DNA of 64,000 bases from assembly GCA_958510825.1 (NCBI GenBank), contig OY294047.1, positions 40,749,229 to 40,813,228 of the forward strand, read 5' to 3'. The notes under the pieces are model-generated. The model was given only the letters and a program-made list of their open reading frames with translations, did no database searches and had not been told where the DNA came from. This stretch comes from Brachypterus glaber. Its lineage: Eukaryota > Arthropoda > Insecta > Coleoptera > Kateretidae. Positions 49,801-57,340 of this stretch are shown piece by piece. The position numbers were made by a program, and so were the translations under genes. The first letter of the stretch is position 1. Each line of letters opens with the position of its first letter.

Positions 49801-51045
49801 CTCTTGTTTCTAAAGTTTGTTCTGCATTGGCAGTTTCAACACTGTACAGTGTTATTTTTCCAGCATGAGATCCAGAAATTATGTATTTATCATCAGGACT
49901 AAATGCCACAGTCCACAAATCAACTGGTCCTACATCCACATTTGCTATTTTTTCTCCTTTTTCTAAGTCCCATATTCTCATACTGGAGTCTAACGAACTG
50001 GATGCACACACTAAAACAGTGCTTGTTAAAAATAATACTGGAATTTTTACCATTTTTAATAATCAAAAGGCCTATTTTTTTAATAGAAACTGATTTTAAT
50101 AAGATTAATGGTATGTAAAATAGTATTTTTTCATAAAAAAGACACTGTTATGTAAACAAGTCTCACTGGCTTAGTTTAGACCATGGGTACTATATTTTAA
50201 GGTTGGATACTTTTTGTCTACCTATCTCTGTTTACAAAATGCTTGAAACAGAGATAGGTGGATAAAAAGTACCCAGACTTAAAATATAGGACCCATGGTG
50301 TAAACTAAGCCAATCAATAAAAAAATGCTACAATTTGGAAAAAATTTCAAGGGCATTTTTGTTACATCTAGAGATACATTTCCATGTGTTTATCTGCTTT
50401 GATAGGCCTGCATGTCAATTTGGACACAAATCCCTAAATTTTGGTCTGGCATTTGACTTCTTAAAAAGAAACATTTTAAACCAAAATTCAGGCACAAGTA
50501 GGGTACCCTAAATTTTGGTCTGGCATTTGACTTCTTGAAAAGAAACATTTCAAACCAAAATTCAGGCACAAGTAGGGTACCCTACTTGTACTCATATACA
50601 GAATAAGCTGTACTTTTAAAAACAAAACAAAATTACTTACATTTTCCACTATTACTAATTGCCACAGAAACTACACCCAAAGAGTGACCTTCTAAATTAT
50701 GCTTTAGAACTAATCGGTCATCTTGTAGCTCCCAAACTTTTACTAAATCATCAACACCACCTGTAACTATATATTCAATGGGATCATCATTAGATATTAT
50801 GGAATCCCTAAAAATATATATTGTTAATTTATTATTGTAATATTGGGTGCTCTTTTGGTATAATAATTTACCTAGATTTCTCATCATCTGCTTCCTCATC
50901 CTTTTTCTTTTTTTCAGTGGGTATTCTCCCCCAACCGCAACTCCAAACGCTTTCTTCATGTGCATTTTCTTTTTTGTACAAAACTGAATACTGAAAATTA
51001 AAAATTTATTATAAATGTTTAAAATTAAAGCCAAAAACAAACCAT
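34884..51045 (-). CDS. WDR61: WD40 protein WDR61/SKI8 (Ski and Paf1 complex subunit)
   Basis: Seven exons on the - strand: 51045-51043 (ATG only), 50990-50872, 50807-50641, 50010-49775, 39537-39350, 38201-38030, 34973-34884. They join in phase into 324 residues (human 305) starting [18 protein letters not shown] and ending [10 protein letters not shown] repeats are visible: [86 protein letters not shown] and [10 protein letters not shown]. The segment [25 protein letters not shown] is almost identical to the human protein. As a seven-blade propeller it scaffolds the cytoplasmic Ski helicase complex (exosome mRNA decay) and the nuclear Paf1 elongation complex. There is an extra lysine/acidic stretch (residues about 30-45, [14 protein letters not shown]). 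Intron 4 is 10.2 kb and houses the Siah-like copy on the other strand. The ATG-only exon is inference from phase and the family N-terminus. Confidence 0.92.
35795..36757. mobile_element. piggyBac-like MITE with TTAA duplications
   Basis: TTAA flanks both sides (35791-35794 and 36758-36761). The element starts CCCTTCGTTAGGAGCGCGC and ends GCGCGCCTAACGAAGGG. Secondary motifs TCTACGATCGTAGACC and TCTACAAGTGTAGACCGCGC with CTAACCACGTTAC lie near both ends. TTAA duplications and a CCC start are diagnostic of the piggyBac superfamily. No transposase frame is present, so it is non-autonomous. WDR61 intron 6. Confidence 0.82.
36866..37558. mobile_element. Foldback element (ACCGGGTGTTTTTTTAACCT), interrupted
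   Basis: Left CCGGGTGTTTTTTTAACCTG pairs with right CAGGTCAAAAAAACACCCGA, continuing inward (GAAACTTCCAAATATCTCGA, AACGTAAATATC, AAGGTCAACTTTG and complements). A partial AACGTTCCC MITE occupies the centre (about 37199-37303). WDR61 intron 6. Confidence 0.78.
39645..40481. mobile_element. TIR element (CCCAGGTAGCAA ends) with internal direct repeats
   Basis: Left ACCCAGGTAGCAAAATAACA and right TAACATCCCTTGCTACCTGG are inverted. The left subterminal stretch CATGACATTCACGTGAAAGC is repeated directly at 40249 (40242-40290). A 62-base stretch ending in ATCCTATAGGATATTA is duplicated at 39866-39950. No coding frame. WDR61 intron 4. Confidence 0.7.
40605..42395 (+). repeat. Tandemly placed repeat pair with one copy interrupted by a foldback
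   Basis: Unit A (40605-40742 plus 41545-41660) and unit B (about 42125-42395) share CACCTGTACGTTTT / CACCTGTATGTTTT, AACTCAGATATTG, GGTAAGC and then CAACGCTAG-AGC and TATAGATC stretches. Unit A contains the foldback at 40743-41544, while unit B is continuous across the site. Confidence 0.65.
40743..41544. mobile_element. 0.8 kb foldback element, TATACACGGTGTATTTGAAA family
   Basis: A shorter relative of 21302-22485 with a 30-base near-perfect terminal repeat (TTATACACGGTGTATTTGAA and complement). Left arm and right arm match down to a loop near 41270. The 114-codon - strand frame inside is a shadow of the repeat. Confidence 0.85.
42622..42857. mobile_element. Long palindromic MITE
   Basis: GAGTTGATACTTTCATTACA pairs with TGTAATGAAAGTATCAACTC, and pairing continues through CAGACAACAGGAAT and CTATGCCGAATAAGATTA to the centre TGTCTGTATACAGACA. 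About 235 bases; near-perfect. Confidence 0.8.
43070..43235 (+). repeat. Simple-period repeat (AAAAGGTCTTCACC units)
   Basis: Units such as AACTAAATAAAGGTCCTCACC and GACTAAAAAAAAGGTCTTCACC relate to the 10.4, 54.1 and 56.4 kb blocks. Flanking 42960-43270 and 43480-44010 contain GC-richer CGGCGCCC / GGGGGCGCC-like text of uncertain origin. Confidence 0.4.
44128..44532. mobile_element. TIR element (TATATCGTCGGCTTACA ends)
   Basis: Left TATATCGTCGGCTTACAAGT pairs with right ACCTGTAAGCCGACGATATA. The interior repeats CACTAAGTCACTT and its variants four times. About 400 bases, 300 bases upstream of the Siah-like copy. Confidence 0.78.
44781..46188 (+). pseudogene. Siah/sina-like E3 ligase, tandem double copy with broken second half
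   Basis: Two Siah-type modules lie head-to-tail without introns. The first starts most plausibly at ATG 44847 ([20 protein letters not shown]; an acceptor-like TTTTGTTTCAG ends at 44831) and has a degenerate RING ([16 protein letters not shown]), then the SIAH-type zinc fingers ([39 protein letters not shown]) and a substrate-binding-like domain. It runs into a second [23 protein letters not shown], where the conserved GH is lost and the frame shifts near 45617; the rest continues from about 45629 ([20 protein letters not shown]) to 46188, missing the CPxC pair. A frame of 286 codons from 44781 ends at 45641; the downstream frame opens at 45670. Siah proteins ubiquitinate substrates with E2s; this copy is unlikely to do so in its second half. 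It resides in WDR61 intron 4 and looks retro-derived. Confidence 0.75.
46190..47090. other. AT-rich stretch after the Siah-like copy, ending in a MITE end
   Basis: An AATAAA follows the Siah-like stop immediately (46184-46189). The rest is AT-rich with no frame. At 46926-46974 an AACGTTCCC-family end occurs (AAAATTTGAGTTACGTAATACTTGAACG region). Confidence 0.45.
47503..47818. mobile_element. Palindrome (TATACAGGGCGTTCAAAATT) inside the larger element
   Basis: TATACAGGGCGTTCAAAATT pairs with AATTTTGAACACCCTGTATA, with TTAAACTTTTGGATTTTC and complement inside and repeated AATGGAATGTTATATTTTTT stretches at the centre. Confidence 0.7.
48565..49718. mobile_element. TIR element (CAGGGTTCCCACCAA), nested insertion
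   Basis: Left CAGGGTTCCCACCAACCC and right TTTGGTGGGAACCCTG are inverted. The host sequence can be restored from 16358-16372 (read in reverse), giving a TATAT duplication of five bases. Repeats of ACCTGGAATACCTGGAA lie inside both ends. A hairpin at 49015-49155 (TACTAGTTCGTAACATACG) resembles those at 16786-16912 and 55013-55145. No transposase frame was seen; the superfamily is undetermined. Confidence 0.78.
50184..50298. repeat. Palindrome in WDR61 intron 3
   Basis: CCATGGGTACTATATTTTAA pairs with TTAAAATATAGGACCCATGG, with CCTATCTCTGTTT and AAACAGAGATAGG inside. 115 bases. Confidence 0.8.
50435..50585 (+). repeat. Tandem duplication, unit about 75 bases
   Basis: TAAATTTTGGTCTGGCATTT...AAGTAGGGTACCC occurs twice in tandem with about three differences. 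WDR61 intron 3. Confidence 0.85.
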
Positions 51046-51890
51046 TTTCTTGCTTTTTTGATAACCGCTTGTTTTTATTAATTTGTGGGGTTATGTTAAC
51101 TAGGCAGTAACATTCTTCTTCTTCTTCTTTTCAAATTGTTTAACCTTTTTCTTGGGAAATTTAGCCGGTGCAATATTGGTGCGTTTTATTCATCTCAGGG
51201 CCAAATTTTGATCTGGGATTATCTCAACGAACGAATAAGAGAGTTATTAGTTCGTTGGGAAAAAAATGCATTGATATTAAGGCAAACATAGAGGAAGAAG
51301 ACTAATTTTGCCATATTTATTTTCATAACAAGAGAGTTCCATAAAAAGTCTTTAAAGAAGACAGGTCAAAGTTTGACTGTCAAACAAGAAAAAGCGATGG
51401 GTATACGACAACGAACTAATAACTCTTCTCTCTAGAATAGGCATTTCATTTGTAAAAACTGACAAAAACCTAGCCAACATATACATTTGTCTGTCTTACT
51501 CACACAGCTTTATTCTAACAGAGATAACAATAATAACTGGTAACTGTTATTGTTCAGGCCTGAATATACCTACTATTTGTTTCCAAACAAACCGAGATGT
51601 TGGCGATACTTTATATTAACGGTATGCGTATTCTAGAGAGAAGAGTTATTAGTTCGTTGGTATACGAGTGATCAGACAAATCCATATTCATTAAAAAATC
51701 CAATGAACTAATAACTCTTCTCTTAGTTCGTTCATAGTTCGTTGAGAAAATCTGAGTTTATCTAGCTGGCCAATTGCCTTACGGCAAAGGCCAATAATAA
51801 AGAAGAAGAAGAATGAAAAATGTCAAAACAATAAAGTAGGGTTATGTTTCTAGGAAAAAAGTTAAAAAATCGTAAATAAAATCCTTTAAG
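51046..51890. promoter_or_regulatory. Divergent promoter region between WDR61 and ZNF830, invaded by a repeat
   Basis: The two start codons are 845 bases apart on opposite strands. Most of this is a repeat (about 51110-51805) with CATTCTTCTTCTTCTTCTTT at one end and AAGAAGAAGAAGAATG at the other, and four GAACTAATAACTCTTCTC / complement blocks inside; part of it equals 3423-3640. The unique sequence left is about 60 bases on the WDR61 side and 80 on the ZNF830 side, so the ancestral bidirectional promoter was probably short. Confidence 0.55.
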
Positions 51891-54800
51891 ATGTCTGCTA
51901 CGTTTAAAAATTCCAAGAAAAAAGCTGCACAAATTGAATTACGCAAGATTATGAATGAACATAAAGGCAAAAATCAAAAAGATGTCAAGAAAATTGATTC
52001 ACCATTAGCAAAATATCCTTTTACTATAAAATTATAATTGCTTTTATCTTAACATGTTTTAAAACCTTAATATTTATATTTTATTTAATATTTTCTTAAC
52101 TTTAGCTTACATATAATGAGCTGGGTCAACTGACATGTGTACTTTGTAAGTCTATTGTTCGATCCGAAGCAGTCTGGGTTGTTCATGTAAATGCAAAACA
52201 ACACAAACAAAACGTAGAGTTAGCCAAGAAATTGAAAGAAAGGACAGAAAACTTTACAAAACCTTTAAAAAGACCTTTATCACCCCCAAGGCACATACCA
52301 GAGAAAAAACCAAAAGGAATTTTAAAAAATTCTACCTCAACAGTAACATCTGTCCCTATAACAAATGGTAAAGGAAGTGATCCATCTAAAAAAGATGGTA
52401 ATTTGCCATCAGATTTTTTTGTTAATAAAAATCCTTCAAAAGATAGTGTAAAAGAAGCTAGTACAAGTAAAGTTTGCAATGAAGCAGAGAGTATGGAAGT
52501 TGAGGAAGCTCTACCTGAGGGTTTTTTTGATGACCCCAAATTGGATGCTAAGGTAAATTTATTACTATTTTTATACTATTCACAATGCCTGCACTAGAAG
52601 TATTATACAAAATTTTCAAAAATCATACCAGACTAAAAATTCTTTGATAATAATTTTTTTTTGTCCATCCAAAAAACCCATCACTGTCATTTTTGTGGAC
52701 ATAATAACTTGAGAACAAGTAATCCAATCTCCTTAAAATTTTCAGGAAAAATCAAGTTCTATGAGGGAAAGATTCCTATTATTTTTGAAAGTCATCCTCC
52801 CCAAAAAAACAAAAAAGTTGTGGTAGATAAAAAAAATCGAAAAAATCTGTAAGAAAATTCTGATTAACACAACTTTTTCAGGAAAATTTACTTTTGTTAT
52901 AAGCATCAATTCCACGGATCTTTAAAGTTGGGAAGGTTAAACTTTTTTTAAAAATGAAAAAACTATAATTTTTTATTTTTTTAAATTTTTCTTAAAAAAA
53001 AAAGATAATTTAAAAAAAAATCTTAAATTTTTGTTTGTTTTTTTAATTTTTTTTTTAATTTTTTTTAGGTCTTTTTTGTTTTTTTTTTCTAAAAAATTTT
53101 TTTTCATGGTTTTAAGAAAATTCAATATACCATTTACTGTGATTAGTATATAATGGAATGCGTATAGGGTCTTGAAAATGTACTAACGTCTACATCCCAC
53201 ATCTAACTCTGTCTTTCAAGCTGTTGCCAAATTGTGCAATTTAATTTATTTTTGGTTTTTGGTTGTTTTGTTTTTTTTTGCTTTGGTTTTTGGCTGTTTT
53301 GGTGTTTTTTGCAAAAAAAAACACCAAAACAAAAAACAAAACAAAAGATTTAATATATCTGCACAATTTGGCAACAGCGCGAAACACCGAGTTGCATTTG
53401 GGATGTAGATGCATTAGATCATATATACATAGATATGGCATTAATGTTGATTTGTTTTATGTAGAACATATACAATGCCAATTGTAAACAAACCACTATA
53501 GCAGTGAGGTTGCGAGGAGGTGAAGTATAACATATTTGTAAACAAACCACTATAGCGGTGGGTGGTGACCAGAAGCAGGAAGGTGAAATCTACCTGTATA
53601 TAGCAATGAAAACATTTCGGTTTGACGTGGACTAAAGGCGCATCTATGTATATATGATCTAATGTAGTTCGAAAATGTTACGCCGCGTTACATAGGGGGG
53701 GTGTAGGTCAACAATGGCCAAATTTTGAGTTACGTAATACTTGAACGTTCCCATAGTGCCGGCAGAGAATCTTGAGCATTTTAAACTTTAAAAAATATTA
53801 AATGTGTTTAGTTAGAGCCGGGAACTTTAAAATCATTACTTAATGTAACGTCGGTTACAAAATTGAAATTTGCATTCAAATGTTATATGCTTTTATTTGG
53901 CGCGGACATTAATAAAATTGGTAAGTGCACATGCACAAACACAAATTAGTAGGTATTGCTATAATATATTACTTTTTATTTTTTTTTTTAACGAAAGTTG
54001 CCTGTAAATAAATTTTGACCCTTTACCTGACACAAATTTTGATGACTAAAAAAGATTATATTGATGACAAAAAAAAAGTTTTAACCTTGACGGAAAATTT
54101 TGATAGCTAGGTCTCGCCTTTGAAAAAAAGCTTTACCCCTGACTAATGAAAAGGTCTCATCAAATCTGAAAAAAAATCCTTTACCACTGACTAAAAAATG
54201 GTCCTTGCCTTTAAAAATGCTTTCAAATTTTTGCAAGGACTTCCAGGCACTTCTATATTTTTGCAAGTACTTTCATGTACTTCCAAACTTTTTCAAATAT
54301 TTCCAAATTTTTGCAAGTACTTCCAGGTACTTCCAAATTTATTCAGGGTCTTCCAAATATTTTCAAGTACTTCCATATAATTCGAAAGTAGGTACTTCCA
54401 GAGTAAATCATCCCTCAGTGTTAATTTAATATTTAAATACCTTTTGAATTTTCTTCTTTAAAATTTTAATTTATGTTTAGGCTAGACATCAAGAGTATAA
54501 AGACCCGGTTGAAGAGGAATGGGAAAAGTTTATGAAGGCCATCAAGGAGGCCGATGACAAGAGTGCAGCTATTATTGCTGAAGATCAAGAGGAAGCTACA
54601 AATGAGAGACAAATTGACGAAATTGACGAACAGATGAAAAATTTGTCCAAGTAAGTAATATTTCCATTGGGAAACAAAATAATACAGACAGTGACATAGT
54701 GTGGGGTATTCCTTGACAGAAACAAAATCTTTCAGACACAGTTTGGCCATCTCACGTTATTATTTAACACTATTTTTGGGGGTGCTTTGTGTCCTGAGCC

Positions 54801-56707
54801 ATTTAATTGTATTATGCAGTGCGTATCTAGTCCGCCCCCCATTTAACTTTCGAATGACTTAAGATATTAACTTCAAATGTGGAACAAGTAAATAACAGGA
54901 CACAAATGATTTGTATATATTTGATATGTTTAGGGGGCACAATACAGGGAGGGGGGTAAGTGGGAACATTTTTTTAATGGGAAGGGGGTTGTGCAATACA
55001 TTAATTTTATAGTATATTAAAGTACTAGTTTCATAACATACTACTAGTACTACTAGTACTTAAGAAAACCTTCCACAAGCGGCTCGTTTTCTAAACTTGA
55101 ACTCGTGCGCTAAAAACGTGTTATGAAACGAGTTCTTTATACAATTTTTTCTATTTTGCTCTAAAATTAGCAAAAACTTGTTTGTTTGTTTGTTTGTTTG
55201 TTTAACGTCGTTTTTCGCTGCTATGGCCTAATTGACGGGTAGCAAAAACTGATGACTGATTTAGGAATTTTTGTTTTGGGTTGGCATTACAGTTTTCGCC
55301 ATGTTTAAAATTCTAAGAACAAATATTATTTTGATATATTTTATAGTCATATATTCTCTTTTTCACTGCAAGTAACCAAGCCACAATTTTAACATGGTAA
55401 AAAATAACTTAAACACAAAATTTTGTAGAAAATTTAATTTTAAAGCGACGCGTCGCGACGTTAACATTTGCACGGAAAACGTCAAGAGATCGGCTTTTGA
55501 CTGTTGCCAACCCAAAAGAAAAAAAGTAGAGAGCTCTTATGGGCCTATAAGAACACGCAAAATGCATGTGATTATGATCTTATAAGAGTGTCAAAATAGA
55601 AAAAGATTATTAAATTCTCTTTTTGAACATGTTTTTGTATCATGAAATCAATCATTAAATTTTTTTTTGGTATGTTTTAAGAAATTTTGACAAAAATTCT
55701 GTGCCCCTAAACATGTCAAATATATACCAAAAAAATATTTGGCTTATGTTATTTACGTGTTCCAAATTCAAGTTGATATCTTAACCCTTTAGGTGTCTTT
55801 GGGATACTATCTTCCGACCGACTTAATATTCCTTCCAAAGCTGTGCCCAGCGATGAAATCTATTCCCTTAATTATTTAAAATTATTAGTATACTGCTGAT
55901 ATCTGTTAAAGACTCTGCGACATACGCATGCCACTAATTCGGTAATAGGTGCGAAGATATTATCCCAGTGGTCCACAAAAAACACAACTTTACGTACCTG
56001 AGTCATGACATGAAAAAAAGTTTTGTTTTTTTAATATCAATGAAAAAGGTTAAAATATAATTATGTAAGTACTAAGATATATGTATATTTACTTTATAAA
56101 CTTATCGTAAGAAAATATAGTTCCATATTTAACTTAGTAACAGCAAGAAATGCCAAAAAATTTATTGAACAGCATATTTAATAAAATAAAAGCTGTTTTG
56201 TTCTAAAAATACCCATTTTAATAAAACGCAATTTTTAAAATTAGCCTAACATAACGCTCTACCTCTTGCCCTCTAAAGGGTTAAGCCATTTAAAATTTAA
56301 GTTGATATCAAAATTCAAAATTTAAAGGGGGGCGGACATTTGACGGGCACTGTATTCAGGGACGATCCGAGGTTTTTGTTGTGTGTGGGTCTGAAGGTGA
56401 AATTTGCCGACTGAAAAAATTTTGATGGCTAAAAAAAGCCCCTTGATGACTAAAAAAGGTCCTCGCCCGAAAAAAAAAATGCCGACTGACCTACGACTTT
56501 TCCGACTCGGTCGTTTCATGAGGGGGCTGTATTTCATAATAACATTCATTTTTTTACAGAGTTCTGGAAATGGAAAAGAAAAAAGTTGAAATAGTCGCCG
56601 TAATGGCCGAAGAAAAACGTACAGATAACGCAGTTGATGATGAAGATATTGAAGATGAGGATTTTGATGAGTATTTAGATTGGAGATTGAAACAGTCCTT
56701 CAAATAA
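51891..56707 (+). CDS. ZNF830: Zinc finger protein 830-like (C2H2, coiled-coil)
   Basis: Four exons: 51891-52012, 52111-52552, 54481-54650, 56560-56707, 293 residues (human ZNF830 about 370). One U1-like C2H2 finger uses Cys50, Cys53, His66 and His72 (CVLCKSIVRSEAVWVVHVNAKQH region), preceded by the family's basic N-terminus and SPLAKYNELGQL (human SPFAKYNRLGQL). The middle is a low-complexity Lys/Ser/Pro region (residues about 85-175), then a helical, probably coiled-coil segment with EEEWEKFMKAIKEAD and ATNERQIDEIDEQMKNL, and an acidic end FDEYLDWRLKQSFK. The family is nuclear and linked to spliceosome-associated complexes and genome stability. Intron 1 is AT-AC (listed separately), introns 2 and 3 are GT-AG. 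The locus is head-to-head with WDR61. Confidence 0.92.
52013..52110 (+). other. U12-type AT-AC intron (ZNF830 intron 1)
   Basis: The 98-base intron starts ATATCCTTTT, the consensus minor-spliceosome donor, and ends TTTTCTTAACTTTAGCTTAC, with a branch motif (TTTTCTTAAC, adenosine about 52098-52099) 11-12 bases before the AC end. Removing it restores GCA-AAA-TAT-AAT, matching the human AKYN. No GT-AG pair gives an uninterrupted frame here. Confidence 0.9.
52553..54480. other. ZNF830 intron 2: A/T-runs and repeats
   Basis: Around 52930-53110 there are long T and A runs. At 53215-53385 an inverted repeat has GCTGTTGCCAAATTGTGCA and TGCACAATTTGGCAACAGC ends, with a TTTTGGTGTTTTTTGCAAAA centre. 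GTAAACAAACCACTATAGC is repeated at 53485 and 53539. A fragment of the AACGTTCCC MITE lies at 53680-53752. Simple-period and tandem repeats cover 54010-54410. No gene is seen. Confidence 0.55.
54225..54410 (+). repeat. Tandem repeat of GCAAGTACTTCCA-like units
   Basis: Units of about 17-34 bases (ACTTCCAGGTACTTCCAAAT, TTTTTGCAAGTACTTCCAGG) recur about eight times with changes. The overlapping frames are products of the repetition. Confidence 0.7.
55013..55615 (-). mobile_element. Repeat with terminal hairpin, second copy of 16428-16917
   Basis: It begins with the TACTAGT/GCTAAAAACG hairpin (55013-55145) and continues into the same body as the 16.4-16.9 kb copy (TTTAAAATTCTAAGAACAAA; TTGGGTTGGCA; TGACGTTTTCCG). 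A run of TTTG units at 55183-55205 is unique to this copy. ZNF830 intron 3. Confidence 0.68.
55785..56280. mobile_element. piggyBac-like MITE with TTAA duplications, second family
   Basis: TTAA at 55781-55784 and 56281-56284 flank an element starting CCCTTTAGG and ending CTCTAAAGGG. 496 bases, no frame. The flanks GTTGATATC before and GTTGATATC about 20 bases after are also similar, probably by coincidence. ZNF830 intron 3. Confidence 0.7.
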
Positions 56708-56953
56708 TTTATTTTTTATTAGTTTTGTAAATAATTATATCTTTTTAATTAAAATATTTTTTTATAATAGCAATTTTCATGAAGAAAATAAAAAAAAATC
56801 TATAAATTGCCCAAGAAAACTTTTTCCAAATTGATTATATATTAATAAACCAAATCAAGGATACAGAAACAACAAAGATTAGCAAGTATATATATTTTTT
56901 TTTTCATATAATATCATTTAATGAAAATACGTACGTACACGGAATAAAGAATC

Positions 56954-57172
56954 TATGGTCTGTTTCATCAAGCAAGATAGTAAATTAAAAATCGCACAGT
57001 GAATATTTTCAAAACAGATTCGAATATTGGATGTGCGAATATACTGCGTAGTTTATTTTATAAATCATAACTATATTCTATACACCAACATATACTGTTC
57101 AAACCTATTGTAAAAATATTTACTGTGCGATTTTTAATTTCTATCTTGCTTGAAAAAACAGACCATAACCAA
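56954..57172. mobile_element. Palindromic MITE, TATGGTCTGTTTCATCAAGC family, copy 2
   Basis: Same ends and interior as 5991-6191, including ATTAAAAATCGCACA and GTTTATTTTATAAA. It sits about 250 bases after the ZNF830 stop codon. Confidence 0.8.
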
Positions 57173-57340
57173 CCAGAAACAAGTAAAATATGGCACAATT
57201 TTTTTTCTGGTTAGTGTAACCAGATTTCTGTTATTGGCAACCAAATATGTCTTAACTACATATCTGTGGCTTGGTTCTAAAAGGGTTAGTGTCACTTTTT
57301 CCGTATTTTGAGTTATACCGACGAACTAATTTTTCTAAAT

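Noticed and set aside
52013..52110. GT-AG alternative for ZNF830 intron 1
   Set aside because: No GT donor near 52012 or AG acceptor near 52110 preserves the conserved SPLAKYNELGQL frame; AT-AC does so exactly.
55394..55585. 63-codon frame, partially similar in the copy at 16.5 kb
   Set aside because: The similarity follows the DNA repeat and the frame is broken in the other copy; no domain.
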